From: Calothrix sp. NIES-4101
Lineage (GTDB): Bacteria > Cyanobacteriota > Cyanobacteriia > Cyanobacteriales > Nostocaceae
Reading direction: 5' to 3'
Length of the DNA: 64,000 bases
Assembly: GCA_004296455.1 (NCBI GenBank)
Contig: AP018280.1
Span: 248,001 to 312,000 of the forward strand
Shown: positions 54,629 to 64,000 of the stretch, in pieces
Layout of the letters: every line of letters begins with the position of its first letter
Numbering within the stretch: position 1 is the first letter of the stretch
Notes under the pieces: generated by a model
Told to the model about the DNA's origin: nothing
The model's database searches: none
The model's input: the letters and a program-made list of their open reading frames with translations, nothing else
Made by a program: the position numbers and the translations under genes

Positions 54629-55123
54629 TTAAGGAATGATGGTTGTTAAAGTTGTGGTGTAGTTATAAGTTCCCGGTGGAAAATCTTGAGGTGCTTTAAT
54701 CAAGGTTTGTAATTGTAAGTCAGTTTCTCCTGCGGATATTGTGACATTGTTACTATCTATATTATTTGTTTGATTATTTGTATCTGTGCCAACTTTAAGT
54801 AAACTGCTGTGGGTAGTCCCCTTCGGTTCGGGATGAGAACCGGAGACAAACTGAGGCGGCGACACGATAATATCAGTGCTGCGAGTGGAGTTAAAACGTA
54901 GATTGGTAATGTTATTACTGGGTTGTGAGGATTCCAGTGTTTTTAATGAACTACTGGGGAGTGATTCTGCTGTTTGATTTGTGGGGATACTAACTGATGT
55001 TCGCTCTGGAATTGTGCCGCTAAATTGGATTTCTACAGTGGCGCTCTCAGCAAGGGTTACTGTCGCTGTAGCAGCTAAACACGTCAGCACTAAACCAGAA
55101 GTGAGTCCTAAGCGGTAAAGCAT
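54629..55123 (-). CDS. Pilin-like secreted subunit B
   Basis: A 164-residue secreted protein with signal peptide (LGLTSGLVLTCLAATATVTLA). The mature part is Ser/Thr/Asn-rich and beta-prone, with no cysteine, and ends PPGTYNYTTTLTTIIP, the same kind of terminal strand as subunit A. It starts with ESATVEIQFSGTIPE, similar to EPATVEFSFSSGN of subunit A. It converges with chaperone B. The pilin role is inferred from the terminal strands and context. Confidence 0.6.
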   Translation of the reverse strand: MLYRLGLTSGLVLTCLAATATVTLAESATVEIQFSGTIPERTSVSIPTNQTAESLPSSSLKTLESSQPSNNITNLRFNSTRSTDIIVSPPQFVSGSHPEPKGTTHSSLLKVGTDTNNQTNNIDSNNVTISAGETDLQLQTLIKAPQDFPPGTYNYTTTLTTIIP

Positions 55124-55519
55124 CAGTAATCTCCCTTAAATTTCAGATGTTAACTGAAGATAGCTTCAGGGGAACTACGGATGCAACCGCAAATATGCTA
55201 GATGAAAACCTGTAAATAATCGCTGAAAGTTACTACTTTTAGTTAATTTTATTATCAGTATTTAGATTAAATATTAAACGTAAGTTGCTATAAGAATATG
55301 GATTTCAGAGTACAACTAATATTTTAGATAGGTATAATTTATTTTTTGTTAATAGAGAATATTTCAAAACTTTATTGTCTTATTTTCATCAGCAATATTC
55401 ATGGAATCACTAAATTAAGCTTAGTACAAACACTGAGGTATTAATTATTACCAACAGCAATAATGTTTGATGCGTATACACTTTAATCTCAAATATTAAT
55501 TGAAATAAATCTAGCAATT
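55124..55519. other. 396-base divergent promoter region
   Basis: AT-rich gap between pilin-like gene B and the giant gene; no RNA gene, terminator or clear operator was seen. Confidence 0.35.
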
Positions 55520-58500
55520 ATGAAAACACTATTGAATAGATACCATGATACTCGTGAAGAAGTATTATCGAATGCATTGGTAAGTGACTTTAGCTCATCA
55601 AGAATAATTAATAAGAAAAATATAGTATTTAAGAAAAATATAGTATTTGTTGATACTAGAGTCCCCGATTATCAAAATCTGATACCAAATATTCAACCAG
55701 ATACAGATGTTCTCATTCTTGACCCCACAAAGGATGGGATTACACAGATAACCGAGAGTTTGCTAGGTAAGCGATATGATTCGCTGCACATTGTTTCCCA
55801 CGGTAGTGCTGGAAGTTTACAACTGGGGTCAAATTATTTAAATTTAGGTAATTTAAGTCGCTATAAGAGTCAGTTGCAACAGTGGAAAACAGCGCTGGTA
55901 GAAGAAGCTGACATTTTATTGTATGGTTGCAATGTCGCAGCAGGCGAGGCAGGTGTTGCTTTTGTGCGGCAGTTGAGTCAGTTGACAGGTGCGAATGTAG
56001 CTGCGTCGGATGATTTGACAGGGAATGCGGCGCTAGGTGGCGATTGGGATTTGGAGGTGAAGACGGGAGGTATTAAAGCTCCTTTAGCGTTTGATAGTCA
56101 ATACTTACAAACATATGCTTATACTTTAAACATTCCCCCTGTGATTATTAATGAGTGGTCACAAGGTAATGGTAGTTCTAAAGAGTGGGTAGAATTACTA
56201 GTTACAGCTACAACTGATATGAGAGGCTGGCAACTAGAAGACACTCAAGGTTTGTATGTCACATTTAGTAATGATTCAACTTGGCAAAATGTCCCAGCAG
56301 GCACAATAATTGTTATCTACAATGCTGGAGATAAAGATACTACTGTTTTACCGTCTGACGATTTATCAATTGGTAGTGATCGCAGAATTATAGTACCGCA
56401 TAATAACACGACACTCTTTAACTCAGGAGCAGCTTGGGGCGGATTTAGCAATACAACAACTTCAGATAATCCAATTTTGAAAAATGCTTCTGGCACGGTT
56501 ATTCATGATTGGGATCGAAATGATAATGCATTATTTATCACACCCACCGCAGTCACTATCGGTGGACAAACTATACAGCCAATTAGACCTGGTGGCAACC
56601 AAGCTGTTTCCTATACGGGAGACACTACAGCCTCATTGCCAACATCATCAAGCTACATCCGTACAAATGCAACTATCAACACTTCCAGTTCGGGAATTCC
56701 CAATGGTGTCACACCGGGTGATGCGAATGGTGGAGCAAATACAGCTTGGGTCGATCGCTTGCGTAACGATGCACCCGTCCTGAATACGCTAGGCACTCCA
56801 ATTTTACCAACTATTAATCCAGCTAGTAACAACGGAGTTTTAGTTGCTGATCTGATTAAAGACCGAATCACCGATGCTGACTACAATACTCAAGGAATTG
56901 CAGTCACTGGGTTAACAGGTGATGGGACTTGGGAATATTCCCTTAACGGTGGCTCTAATTGGACAAGCTTTGGTTCAGTTTCCGATAGTTCCGCCACTGT
57001 GTTGTCATCTGTAACACCAATGTACCGAGGAACATTAGGTGGGACACCCAACACCCAAGGTTGGTTTCAGTTTGGGGTAACTGGTGGAACTCAAACTGTT
57101 GTAGGAAGCACAATTCAACTAGTTAGTACCCAAGCAGGTTACGCTGGTTACAGTAACTATGATGTGCTTCAACCAAATCCCTTAAACGGTAATTTCCCAG
57201 TTTTAGACCGCAATCAAGGTTTTACCCTCAGTTTTGACCTCAAAATTAATAGTGAGTCCCACAGCAGTGATGACAATCTTGATGGGAAAGAAGATCGTGC
57301 TGGCTTTTCTGTAATTATTGTCACCAGCGATAATACTAAAGCGATCGAACTTGGTTTTTGGGAAAATCGAATTTGGGCACAAGAGGGTGGAGCCGATGTG
57401 CAGCCTGTTCCGAATTCATCTAGAACCCTATTTACTCAAGCTGAAGGAGTTACTTACGACACAAAAAGTAATCTTACCCGATATGATTTGAGAGTTAAAG
57501 GTGATACCTACGAATTATTCGCTGCGGGTGGAAATACACCAATTCTCACGGGTTCCTTACGTGATTACAGGGCATTTAACCACACTGGAGCCGGCTTATC
57601 GTACGACCCTTACGAAAGGACAAATTTCGTATTTATGGGTGATGCAACCACTTCTGCACAAGCTGATGTGACTTTGGGACGGGTGGAACTTCAGCAAGAG
57701 GCAAGAGTTCGTTTTGTACCTAATAATCCTAATTCCAGCAGTACGGCGAACATTACATTTCGGGGTTGGGATGGTACAGATAACTCTGCAAGTGGAACTG
57801 CGGGGATAAATACTTCATCAAATGGTGGCATAACTCCTTTTAGTGCGGCTAGCAAAACAGCCACATTCGGTGTTCAACCCGTTAATAATGCTCCTAGCAT
57901 CACTAACAAAACCATTACAGTTAATGAAGGTAACATTGTCACCATCACTAACGCCATGTTACAGGTGACGGATGTAGAAAACACCCCACCCCAATTAACC
58001 TATATCGTCAACAGCTTACCAGCACAAGGACAACTGCGTCTTAATGGAAATTTACTGGCTGGTGGTAACACTTTCACTCAAGATGATATCAACAACAGTC
58101 GTCTCACCTATACTCACAACGGTAGCGAAACCATAACTGATGGGTTTAGTTTCACTGTTAAAGACGATACTACTGTTAAGCGTGTTTCCGTCGATTCCTC
58201 AAATTTACAAGCTAGCGGTGGTAGTTCCTCTAATGCAAGATTTTCTGCCGATGGACGCTATGTTGTTTTCCAAAGCTTCGCTACAAACTTAGTTGCAGGC
58301 GATACTAATGGTTTGACTGACATTTTTGTTCACGATCGCACAACAGGTGAAACTAGCCGCGTTTCTGTAGACTCAACTGGTACTCAAGCGACTGGTACTT
58401 CCTCTAATGCCAGATTTTCTGCCGATGGGCGCTATGTGGTTTTTGAAAGCTCTGCTGCAAACTTAGTTGCAAATGATACTAATAATGCGACAGATATTTT

Positions 58501-61500
58501 TGTTCACGATCGCACAACAGGAGAGACTACCCGCGTTTCTCTAGATTCAAGTGGGACTCAAGCTAATGGTAGTTCCACTATCGGTAACATTTCTGCCGAT
58601 GGACGCTATGTTGTTTTCCAAAGCAATGCTACGAACTTAGTTGCGGGTGATACTAATGCTACTACTGACATATTTGTTCGCGATCGCATAACAGGTGAAA
58701 CTAGCCGCGTTTCTCTAGACTCAACTGGTACTCAAGTTACTGGTGGTAATTCCTCTAATGCCAATATTTCCGCAGATGGTCGGTATGTTGTTTTCCAAAG
58801 CGCTGCCACAAACTTGGTTGCTAACGATACTAATGGTTTGACTGACATCTTTGTGCGCGATCGCACAACCGGAGAAACTACCCGCGTTTCTCTAGATTCA
58901 AGTGGGACTCAAGCAAATGGTAGTTCCACTATCGGTAGCATTTCCGCCGATGGACGCTATGTTGTTTTCCAAAGCTTCGCTACAAACTTAGTTGCAGGTG
59001 ATACTAATGGTACTACTGATATATTTGTTCGCGATCGCATAACCGGAACAACAACTCTCGTTCCTGTAAATTCTGCTGGTGTTCAAGGTAATGGTGCTTC
59101 CTCTAATGCCAGCATATCTGCTGATGGACGCTATATATCGTTTGAGAGTTCTGCTAACAATTTAGTTGCAGGTGATACTAATGCTGCAACAGATATCTTT
59201 ACTTATGATCGCCAGACAGGAGTAATTACTCGCAACTCCGTAGATGCTACCGGAATCCAGAGTAATGCAAGTTCTACAAATTCAAGTATTTCTGCCGATG
59301 GACGTTATGTAGCTTTTTCTGGTAACGGTAGTAACTTAGTTACAGGTGATACTAATGGTTTGACTGACATTTTTGTTAGTAGCACTGGTGTTAGCGGAAA
59401 CGCTGCGATTAATGTAAATCCAGTTAATGATGCCCCCAGCTTTATCAAGAAGGGTACTTTAGGTACTACATTTGCAAGTAATGCTGCTCAAGCTGGAAAC
59501 ATGTTTGATATTCGAGCAATTAAGCCACTGACGCTGACTAAGTTTGATATCAACATACAAGGCAACTCTAATGTTCGACTGTACTACAAAACAGGCTCTT
59601 ATATTGGTTTTGATAGTAATTCTACTGCTTGGACATTGTGGGACACAGTCTTTGTCACAAGTGCAGGTAATAACCAGCCAACTGTATTTGACTTTAAAGA
59701 CCTTGTAATTCCAGGCGGGCAAACTTTCGGCATTTACGTTGATTCGCAAAATGCTTCTGTAAACTACACTACTGGTAGTAATACTTACTCAAATACTGAA
59801 CTGACATTACAGCTTGGCATAGGGAAAACCGTAAACTTTGGCAGTACATTTTCGCCTCGGACTTGGAATGGTGTAGTTTACTACGAAATTCTTCCAAATT
59901 CACCCGCAGTTATTCAAGAAGATACTACAAACCCCATCGGCGAAACTGTTTTTAATCTCGTAAATAACAATTTTAACGACCCAGATGCAGGTGCAAGCCT
60001 TAGTGGTGTTGCGATAGTCGGAAATACAGCCAACGCTACTACCGAAGGAAAATGGCAATATTCCACCGATAACACCAACTGGTTTGATGTTGGCACAGTT
60101 GGAGATGGAAGCAATGCCCTAGCTCTATCTGCCAGTACCAAAGTGCGCTTTGTCCCCGTTGCCAACTACAACGGCACACCATCAGATTTAACAGTGCGGG
60201 TATTGGATAACACCTACAATACTTTCACAACTGGCAGTAACCGCATCAACATTGATACAACTACAAATGGCGGCACCACAGCAATATCAGCCAATACAGG
60301 TGCAATTACAACCAGCGTCACCCCAGTGGCGGACATCACCAACGTTACTTCAACAGCCACAGATGCTAGCTACAAAGTCGGTGATATTGTTCCCATCACC
60401 ATCACCTTTGATGAAATCGTCAATGTTACTGGTACACCTCAACTAACCCTGGAAACAGGAATAACAGATGCAGTTGTTAACTACAGCAATGGTAGCGGTA
60501 CCAATACCCTAACTTTCAATTACACCGTTGCGGCGGGTAATAATACTCTTGACCTAGATTATATTTCCAACGCAGCCCTATCCCTCAATGGCGGTAGTAT
60601 CAAAAATGCTGCCGGAACTGACGCTAATTTAACTTTAGCAACTCCTGGTACAGCAAATTCTTTAGGTGCAAACAAAGCTATTGTAATTGATGGCATTGCT
60701 CCAACTGCCAACAGCATCACCCCAAATCTATCAATAATAGCTGATGCCAATGTGGGAGCAGGTACTTTCACCCTAACGCTGAACTATAGCGAAGCGATGA
60801 AAACTACCGTCAATCCCACCATTACCTTCCCCACAGAAAATCCCAATAATACGATCGCCTTTGCTAGTGGTAGCTGGACAAATAATACAACTTATGTTGC
60901 TACCTATAACGTCGTGGATGTTAATGAGGCACTTGCGAATATCGACATCAGTGTCACGGGAGCGCAAGATGCAGTTGGTAATGTCCAAACTCAGTTCAAT
61001 GCCAACGATGTATTTAGCATCAACACTATACCCATTGTCAGCATCACCGCACTAACTAATACAGCCAATGAAGGTGGTAGTAACGGTGTTTACCGAATTT
61101 CCCGCACTGGTACTGTCGGCAATTTAATAGTTAATCTCGCAGTCGATGCCAGCAGTACGGCATCAGCTAGTGACTACACCCTTTCCTCTGGTGGTTTATC
61201 GGTAGCAATTCCCGACGGACAGAGTTTTGTTGATGTTAATCTCACGGCAGTTGATGATATTCAAGCGGAAGCAGCAGAAACTCTCAGACTGAATTTGGCG
61301 AGTGGTAATTACACCGTGGATACAGCTAAGTCTAATGCCACAGTTACAATTAATGCCAATGATTTTGTTGTTACTAACACCAACGATAGCGGTGAAGGTT
61401 CGCTACGACAAGCTATTTTGAACGCCAATGCAAATCCTGGTGTGGATACAATTACATTTGCAGGTAGTGTATTTACTGATACAACACCGGATGTCATTAC

Positions 61501-64000
61501 CCTCACTTCTGCGGAATTGCTTGTCACCAATCAATTAACAATTCGCGGTACTGGAGCAGATAAACTCACCATTCAGGGAAATAGCGATAGTGCAACTGGT
61601 TTTCGTGTCATTCGTACAAGTCTTGCCGATTTAACCCTGGAAAATATCACTATTAGTGGGGGTAACGCTAGAAATACTGTTGGAGAAAGCACCACTACAA
61701 ATTCGCGTGGTGGTGGTATCTATAGTGGTAGCGCTCTCACCTTAACCAATAGTGTTGTTTCTGGTAACAGCGCTGACTTAGATGGTGGTGGTATCTTTAG
61801 TGCTGGTCGCGTCACCTTAAATAACAGCACTATTTTCGGTAATAATGCCAAATCTAATGGTGGTGGTATTTTTACCAATAGTATTGCCAACTTAACCAAC
61901 AGCACTATTTCTGGTAACACCGCTAACTTGAATGGTGGAGGCATTAGAAGTGGTGGTGGAACAATTCGCAACAGCACGATCGCTTTCAACATTGCTGATA
62001 ATGATAACAACAATACTGGTGATGCTGGTGGTATCTTTAGTTCCGGTGGAACTTTCACCATTAGCAATAGCATTATCGCCAGCAACACCGATAAAGGTGA
62101 ACAGGCTCCAGATATTTTTGGTGCAACTTTCAACGGCAATAATTACAACTTGATTGGTAATATCACAGGTATTACCTCTGGGACATTGGGCACGGGTACG
62201 GATATTATCAACTCCAACCCCGGACTAGCAGCCCTTGCGAATAATGGTGGTACAACTCCTACCCATGCTTTACTCAATGGTAGTCCTGCCGTTAACGCCG
62301 GAAATCCAACCTTTACTGGTTTTACTACAGACCAACGGGGTACTGGCTTTAGCCGTATTCGTAATGGCAGAGTTGACATTGGGGCATTGGAAATGCAAAC
62401 TCCAAGAGTAACTAATGTTACTTCTGCTACCCCGAATGCTGCTTATAAAGCAGGTAGTATCATTGCAATTAGTGTCACCTTCGATGAAATTGTCAATGTT
62501 ACTGGTACTCCCCAATTAACTCTGGAAACAGGAACAACAGACGCAGTTGTTAGCTACACCAGTGGTAGCGGAACCAATACCCTAACCTTCAGTTACACCG
62601 TGGCGGCGGGAGATAATACTCTTGACCTAGATTATATTTCCAATACAGCCCTATCTCTAAATAGCGGAACTATCAAAAATGCCGCCGGGATAGACGCTAA
62701 TTTGAATTTAGCCAATCCTGGTGCTGCGAATTCTTTAGGTGCAAACAAAGCAATTGTTATTGATGCTCTTGCCCCAATCATCAGCAGTGTCACTGTCCCC
62801 ACAAACGGTAGCTACAGAGCCGGACAAAATCTTGATTTCACCGTTACCTTTTCGGAAGCAGTCATTATTAACAAGGGAACGGGTGCTGTAGTTCTGCCAA
62901 TTAGTTTAGACACGGGTGGTACAGTCAATGCAACATTGTTAGGCACTGGAGCATCGAGCAATACTCACATCTTCCGCTATACAGTAGCTGCTGGCAATCT
63001 TGATATCGATGGGATTGCGGTGGCAAATGCCCTTTCCCTAAGTGGTAATGCGACTATTCGCGATGGTGTTGGTAATGATGCGATACTAGCCTTGAATAAT
63101 ATTGGTATCACTAATGCAGTTTTAGTAGATGCGATCGCTCCAAGTGTAACTCTTTCTTCCACAGCACCAGCAACTCTTGACGAGAATCCATTTAGTGTCA
63201 CCGCAACCTTTAGCGAAGTAGTCACTGGTTTTACCGCCAGCGACATCTCTATCGTGGGTGGAACTTTAGTAGCCAACAGCCTGACAACTACGAATGGTGG
63301 CATAACCTACACCTTTAATGTCACCCCCACTGTTGATGGGACTTTAACCATTGATATTGCAGCAAACACAGCTGCCGATATTGCTGGAAACAATAACACC
63401 GCAGCAACACAATTAAGCCGTACTGTTAGCTTAGTTAACTACATCAATGGCACACCTGGAACAGACGCACTTTCACCAACAAACAGAAAAGATATAATTT
63501 CTGCTGGGGATAGTGACGACACAATTACTGCCCTGTTTAGCAATCTTCAGCAAAATGATGTAGTCGATGGACAAGGTGGTAACGATAACTTCATTCTCAC
63601 CGGAGGAAGCACAACAGACTCCCTCATTTTCAATACCAACAACACCAATCAAATCTTTTCGGGAATTCCGGGTTTAACAATTAGAAACTTCGAGGAATTC
63701 GACTTTAGTGGTTTTGCCGGAACTGTCAACTTTACAGGGAATGCCAACCCAGAGAAAATCATCGGCACCGCAAATAACGACATCATTAACGGTGGTAATG
63801 GCGACGACATTATTAATGGTGGTGCTGGCAACGATAACCTTCGCGGTGGAAACGGCAACGATGTCATCGATGGTGGCGCTGGTGCTGACACGATGAACGG
63901 TGATGCTGGTGATGATATCTATTTTGTGGATGATGTAGCCGATATTGTGCAGGAATTTTATAACTACGGCATTGATACAATTAATGCTTCGGTAACTTAT
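55520..64000 (+). CDS. Giant RTX surface protein, 3' end outside the window
   Basis: An open frame of 2827 codons from ATG 55520 to the window end without a stop. In order: DUF4347 domain (about residues 45-195; VSHGSAG with His94 and LLYGCNVAAG with Cys137), lamin-tail-like domain (IINEWSQG, KEWVELLVTA, about 208-300), beta-sandwich modules with a cadherin-like repeat (about 790-1340) that is split by seven PD40/TolB-like repeats (58181-59389), SwmB-like repeats (60338-60700 and 62404-62760), a Calx-beta domain (about 61020-61360), a parallel beta-helix region (TNTNDSGEGSLRQAILNAN, then GGGI-SG repeats, 61370-62400) and RTX calcium-binding repeats from 63760 (GGNGDDIINGGAGNDNLRGG). RTX repeats indicate type I secretion; an adhesin or extracellular matrix role is likely. 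Confidence 0.9.
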   Translation, partial: MKTLLNRYHDTREEVLSNALVSDFSSSRIINKKNIVFKKNIVFVDTRVPDYQNLIPNIQPDTDVLILDPTKDGITQITESLLGKRYDSLHIVSHGSAGSLQLGSNYLNLGNLSRYKSQLQQWKTALVEEADILLYGCNVAAGEAGVAFVRQLSQLTGANVAASDDLTGNAALGGDWDLEVKTGGIKAPLAFDSQYLQTYAYTLNIPPVIINEWSQGNGSSKEWVELLVTATTDMRGWQLEDTQGLYVTFSNDSTWQNVPAGTIIVIYNAGDKDTTVLPSDDLSIGSDRRIIVPHNNTTLFNSGAAWGGFSNTTTSDNPILKNASGTVIHDWDRNDNALFITPTAVTIGGQTIQPIRPGGNQAVSYTGDTTASLPTSSSYIRTNATINTSSSGIPNGVTPGDANGGANTAWVDRLRNDAPVLNTLGTPILPTINPASNNGVLVADLIKDRITDADYNTQGIAVTGLTGDGTWEYSLNGGSNWTSFGSVSDSSATVLSSVTPMYRGTLGGTPNTQGWFQFGVTGGTQTVVGSTIQLVSTQAGYAGYSNYDVLQPNPLNGNFPVLDRNQGFTLSFDLKINSESHSSDDNLDGKEDRAGFSVIIVTSDNTKAIELGFWENRIWAQEGGADVQPVPNSSRTLFTQAEGVTYDTKSNLTRYDLRVKGDTYELFAAGGNTPILTGSLRDYRAFNHTGAGLSYDPYERTNFVFMGDATTSAQADVTLGRVELQQEARVRFVPNNPNSSSTANITFRGWDGTDNSASGTAGINTSSNGGITPFSAASKTATFGVQPVNNAPSITNKTITVNEGNIVTITNAMLQVTDVENTPPQLTYIVNSLPAQGQLRLNGNLLAGGNTFTQDDINNSRLTYTHNGSETITDGFSFTVKDDTTVKRVSVDSSNLQASGGSSSNARFSADGRYVVFQSFATNLVAGDTNGLTDIFVHDRTTGETSRVSVDSTGTQATGTSSNARFSADGRYVVFESSAANLVANDTNNATDIFVHDRTTGETTRVSLDSSGTQANGSSTIGNISADGRYVVFQSNATNLVAGDTNATTDIFVRDRITGETSRVSLDSTGTQVTGGNSSNANISADGRYVVFQSAATNLVANDTNGLTDIFVRDRTTGETTRVSLDSSGTQANGSSTIGSISADGRYVVFQSFATNLVAGDTNGTTDIFVRDRITGTTTLVPVNSAGVQGNGASSNASISADGRYISFESSANNLVAGDTNAATDIFTYDRQTGVITRNSVDATGIQSNASSTNSSISADGRYVAFSGNGSNLVTGDTNGLTDIFVSSTGVSGNAAINVNPVNDAPSFIKKGTLGTTFASNAAQAGNMFDIRAIKPLTLTKFDINIQGNSNVRLYYKTGSYIGFDSNSTAWTLWDTVFVTSAGNNQPTVFDFKDLVIPGGQTFGIYVDSQNASVNYTTGSNTYSNTELTLQLGIGKTVNFGSTFSPRTWNGVVYYEILPNSPAVIQEDTTNPIGETVFNLVNNNFNDPDAGASLSGVAIVGNTANATTEGKWQYSTDNTNWFDVGTVGDGSNALALSASTKVRFVPVANYNGTPSDLTVRVLDNTYNTFTTGSNRINIDTTTNGGTTAISANTGAITTSVTPVADITNVTSTATDASYKVGDIVPITITFDEIVNVTGTPQLTLETGITDAVVNYSNGSGTNTLTFNYTVAAGNNTLDLDYISNAALSLNGGSIKNAAGTDANLTLATPGTANSLGANKAIVIDGIAPTANSITPNLSIIADANVGAGTFTLTLNYSEAMKTTVNPTITFPTENPNNTIAFASGSWTNNTTYVATYNVVDVNEALANIDISVTGAQDAVGNVQTQFNANDVFSINTIPIVSITALTNTANEGGSNGVYRISRTGTVGNLIVNLAVDASSTASASDYTLSSGGLSVAIPDGQSFVDVNLTAVDDIQAEAAETLRLNLASGNYTVDTAKSNATVTINANDFVVTNTNDSGEGSLRQAILNANANPGVDTITFAGSVFTDTTPDVITLTSAELLVTNQLTIRGTGADKLTIQGNSDSATGFRVIRTSLADLTLENITISGGNARNTVGESTTTNSRGGGIYSGSALTLTNSVVSGNSADLDGGGIFSAGRVTLNNSTIFGNNAKSNGGGIFTNSIANLTNSTISGNTANLNGGGIRSGGGTIRNSTIAFNIADNDNNNTGDAGGIFSSGGTFTISNSIIASNTDKGEQAPDIFGATFNGNNYNLIGNITGITSGTLGTGTDIINSNPGLAALANNGGTTPTHALLNGSPAVNAGNPTFTGFTTDQRGTGFSRIRNGRVDIGALEMQTPRVTNVTSATPNAAYKAGSIIAISVTFDEIVNVTGTPQLTLETGTTDAVVSYTSGSGTNTLTFSYTVAAGDNTLDLDYISNTALSLNSGTIKNAAGIDANLNLANPGAANSLGANKAIVIDALAPIISSVTVPTNGSYRAGQNLDFTVTFSEAVIINKGTGAVVLPISLDTGGTVNATLLGTGASSNTHIFRYTVAAGNLDIDGIAVANALSLSGNATIRDGVGNDAILALNNIGITNAVLVDAIAPSVTLSSTAPATLDENPFSVTATFSEVVTGFTASDISIVGGTLVANSLTTTNGGITYTFNVTPTVDGTLTIDIAANTAADIAGNNNTAATQLSRTVSLVNYINGTPGTDALSPTNRKDIISAGDSDDTITALFSNLQQNDVVDGQGGNDNFILTGGSTTDSLIFNTNNTNQIFSGIPGLTIRNFEEFDFSGFAGTVNFTGNANPEKIIGTANNDIINGGNGDDIINGGAGNDNLRGGNGNDVIDGGAGADTMNGDAGDDIYFVDDVADIVQEFYNYGIDTINASVTY
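58181..59389 (+). repeat. Seven coding repeats (PD40-like, 174 or 177 bases each)
   Basis: Units start at 58181, 58358, 58532, 58706, 58883, 59057 and 59231 with the pattern RVSLDSSGTQ, ISADGRYVVFQ, ATNLVAGDTN and TDIFVRDR. Seven units of 57-59 residues fit one seven-bladed beta-propeller. They lie between the two halves of a cadherin-like module in the giant protein. They are not a CRISPR or non-coding array. Confidence 0.88.

Noticed and set aside
58181-59389. CRISPR-like repeat array
   Set aside because: The units are long, in frame and encode a conserved repeat protein.

Overview
The window looks like a filamentous (probably heterocystous, Nostocales-type) cyanobacterium: it is AT-rich, scattered with the HIP1 octamer GCGATCGC, carries short tandem repeats (STRR type), and contains cyanobacterial hallmarks such as a complete cmpABCD bicarbonate transporter, an SLH/OprB porin, DUF1517 and DUF4347 proteins. 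It is a normal chromosomal backbone cut by a mobile-element zone. Genus and species cannot be fixed from the sequence alone.

Layout. 0-7.5 kb: a BASS-type transporter, two paralogous HAD phosphatases flanking a methyltransferase split by an insertion sequence (IS), then a tight operon with a FosX-type fosfomycin hydrolase, an ABM-fold monooxygenase and an O-methyltransferase. 7.5-10.7 kb: groES-groEL and a TauE/SafE exporter. 11.4-20.9 kb: a sulfur/organosulfur-scavenging-like cluster with two near-duplicate amidohydrolases, two methyltransferases, a sulfonate-type binding lipoprotein, an FMN monooxygenase, a TauD-type dioxygenase, a redoxin and a decayed second tauD. 21-31 kb: a mobile-element zone with IS630, IS5-like, IS4-like and IS66 elements, remnants of one or two integrative elements (integrase, primase/helicase) and an unusual tandem Arr (rifamycin ADP-ribosyltransferase) gene. 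31-46 kb: DUF1517 protein, threonine synthase, a large membrane-anchored protein, an iron-uptake-type porin and cmpDCBA. 47-55 kb: a chaperone-usher-like surface-fibre locus (usher-like barrel, two chaperones, two pilin-like subunits, a TPR protein). 55.5-64 kb: the first 2827 codons of a giant multidomain RTX surface protein that runs off the end.

How parts work together. cmpA-D form one bicarbonate importer. The TauE, binding protein, flavin monooxygenase and dioxygenase set fits release of sulfite from sulfonates with export of excess. The usher-like, chaperone and subunit genes fit one secretion-assembly pathway at the outer membrane, next to a giant secreted adhesin-like protein.

Most notable: (1) the cyanobacterial chaperone-usher-like locus; (2) eight copies of CCGTCACC placed with exact mirror symmetry around 27036.5 inside a truncated primase gene, a candidate replication origin or iteron array; (3) the tandem Arr-Arr protein; (4) a seven-copy beta-propeller nested in a cadherin-like domain of the giant protein; (5) two IS insertions whose target genes can be rebuilt exactly from the target duplications; (6) a small MITE whose ends match the resident IS630 element.
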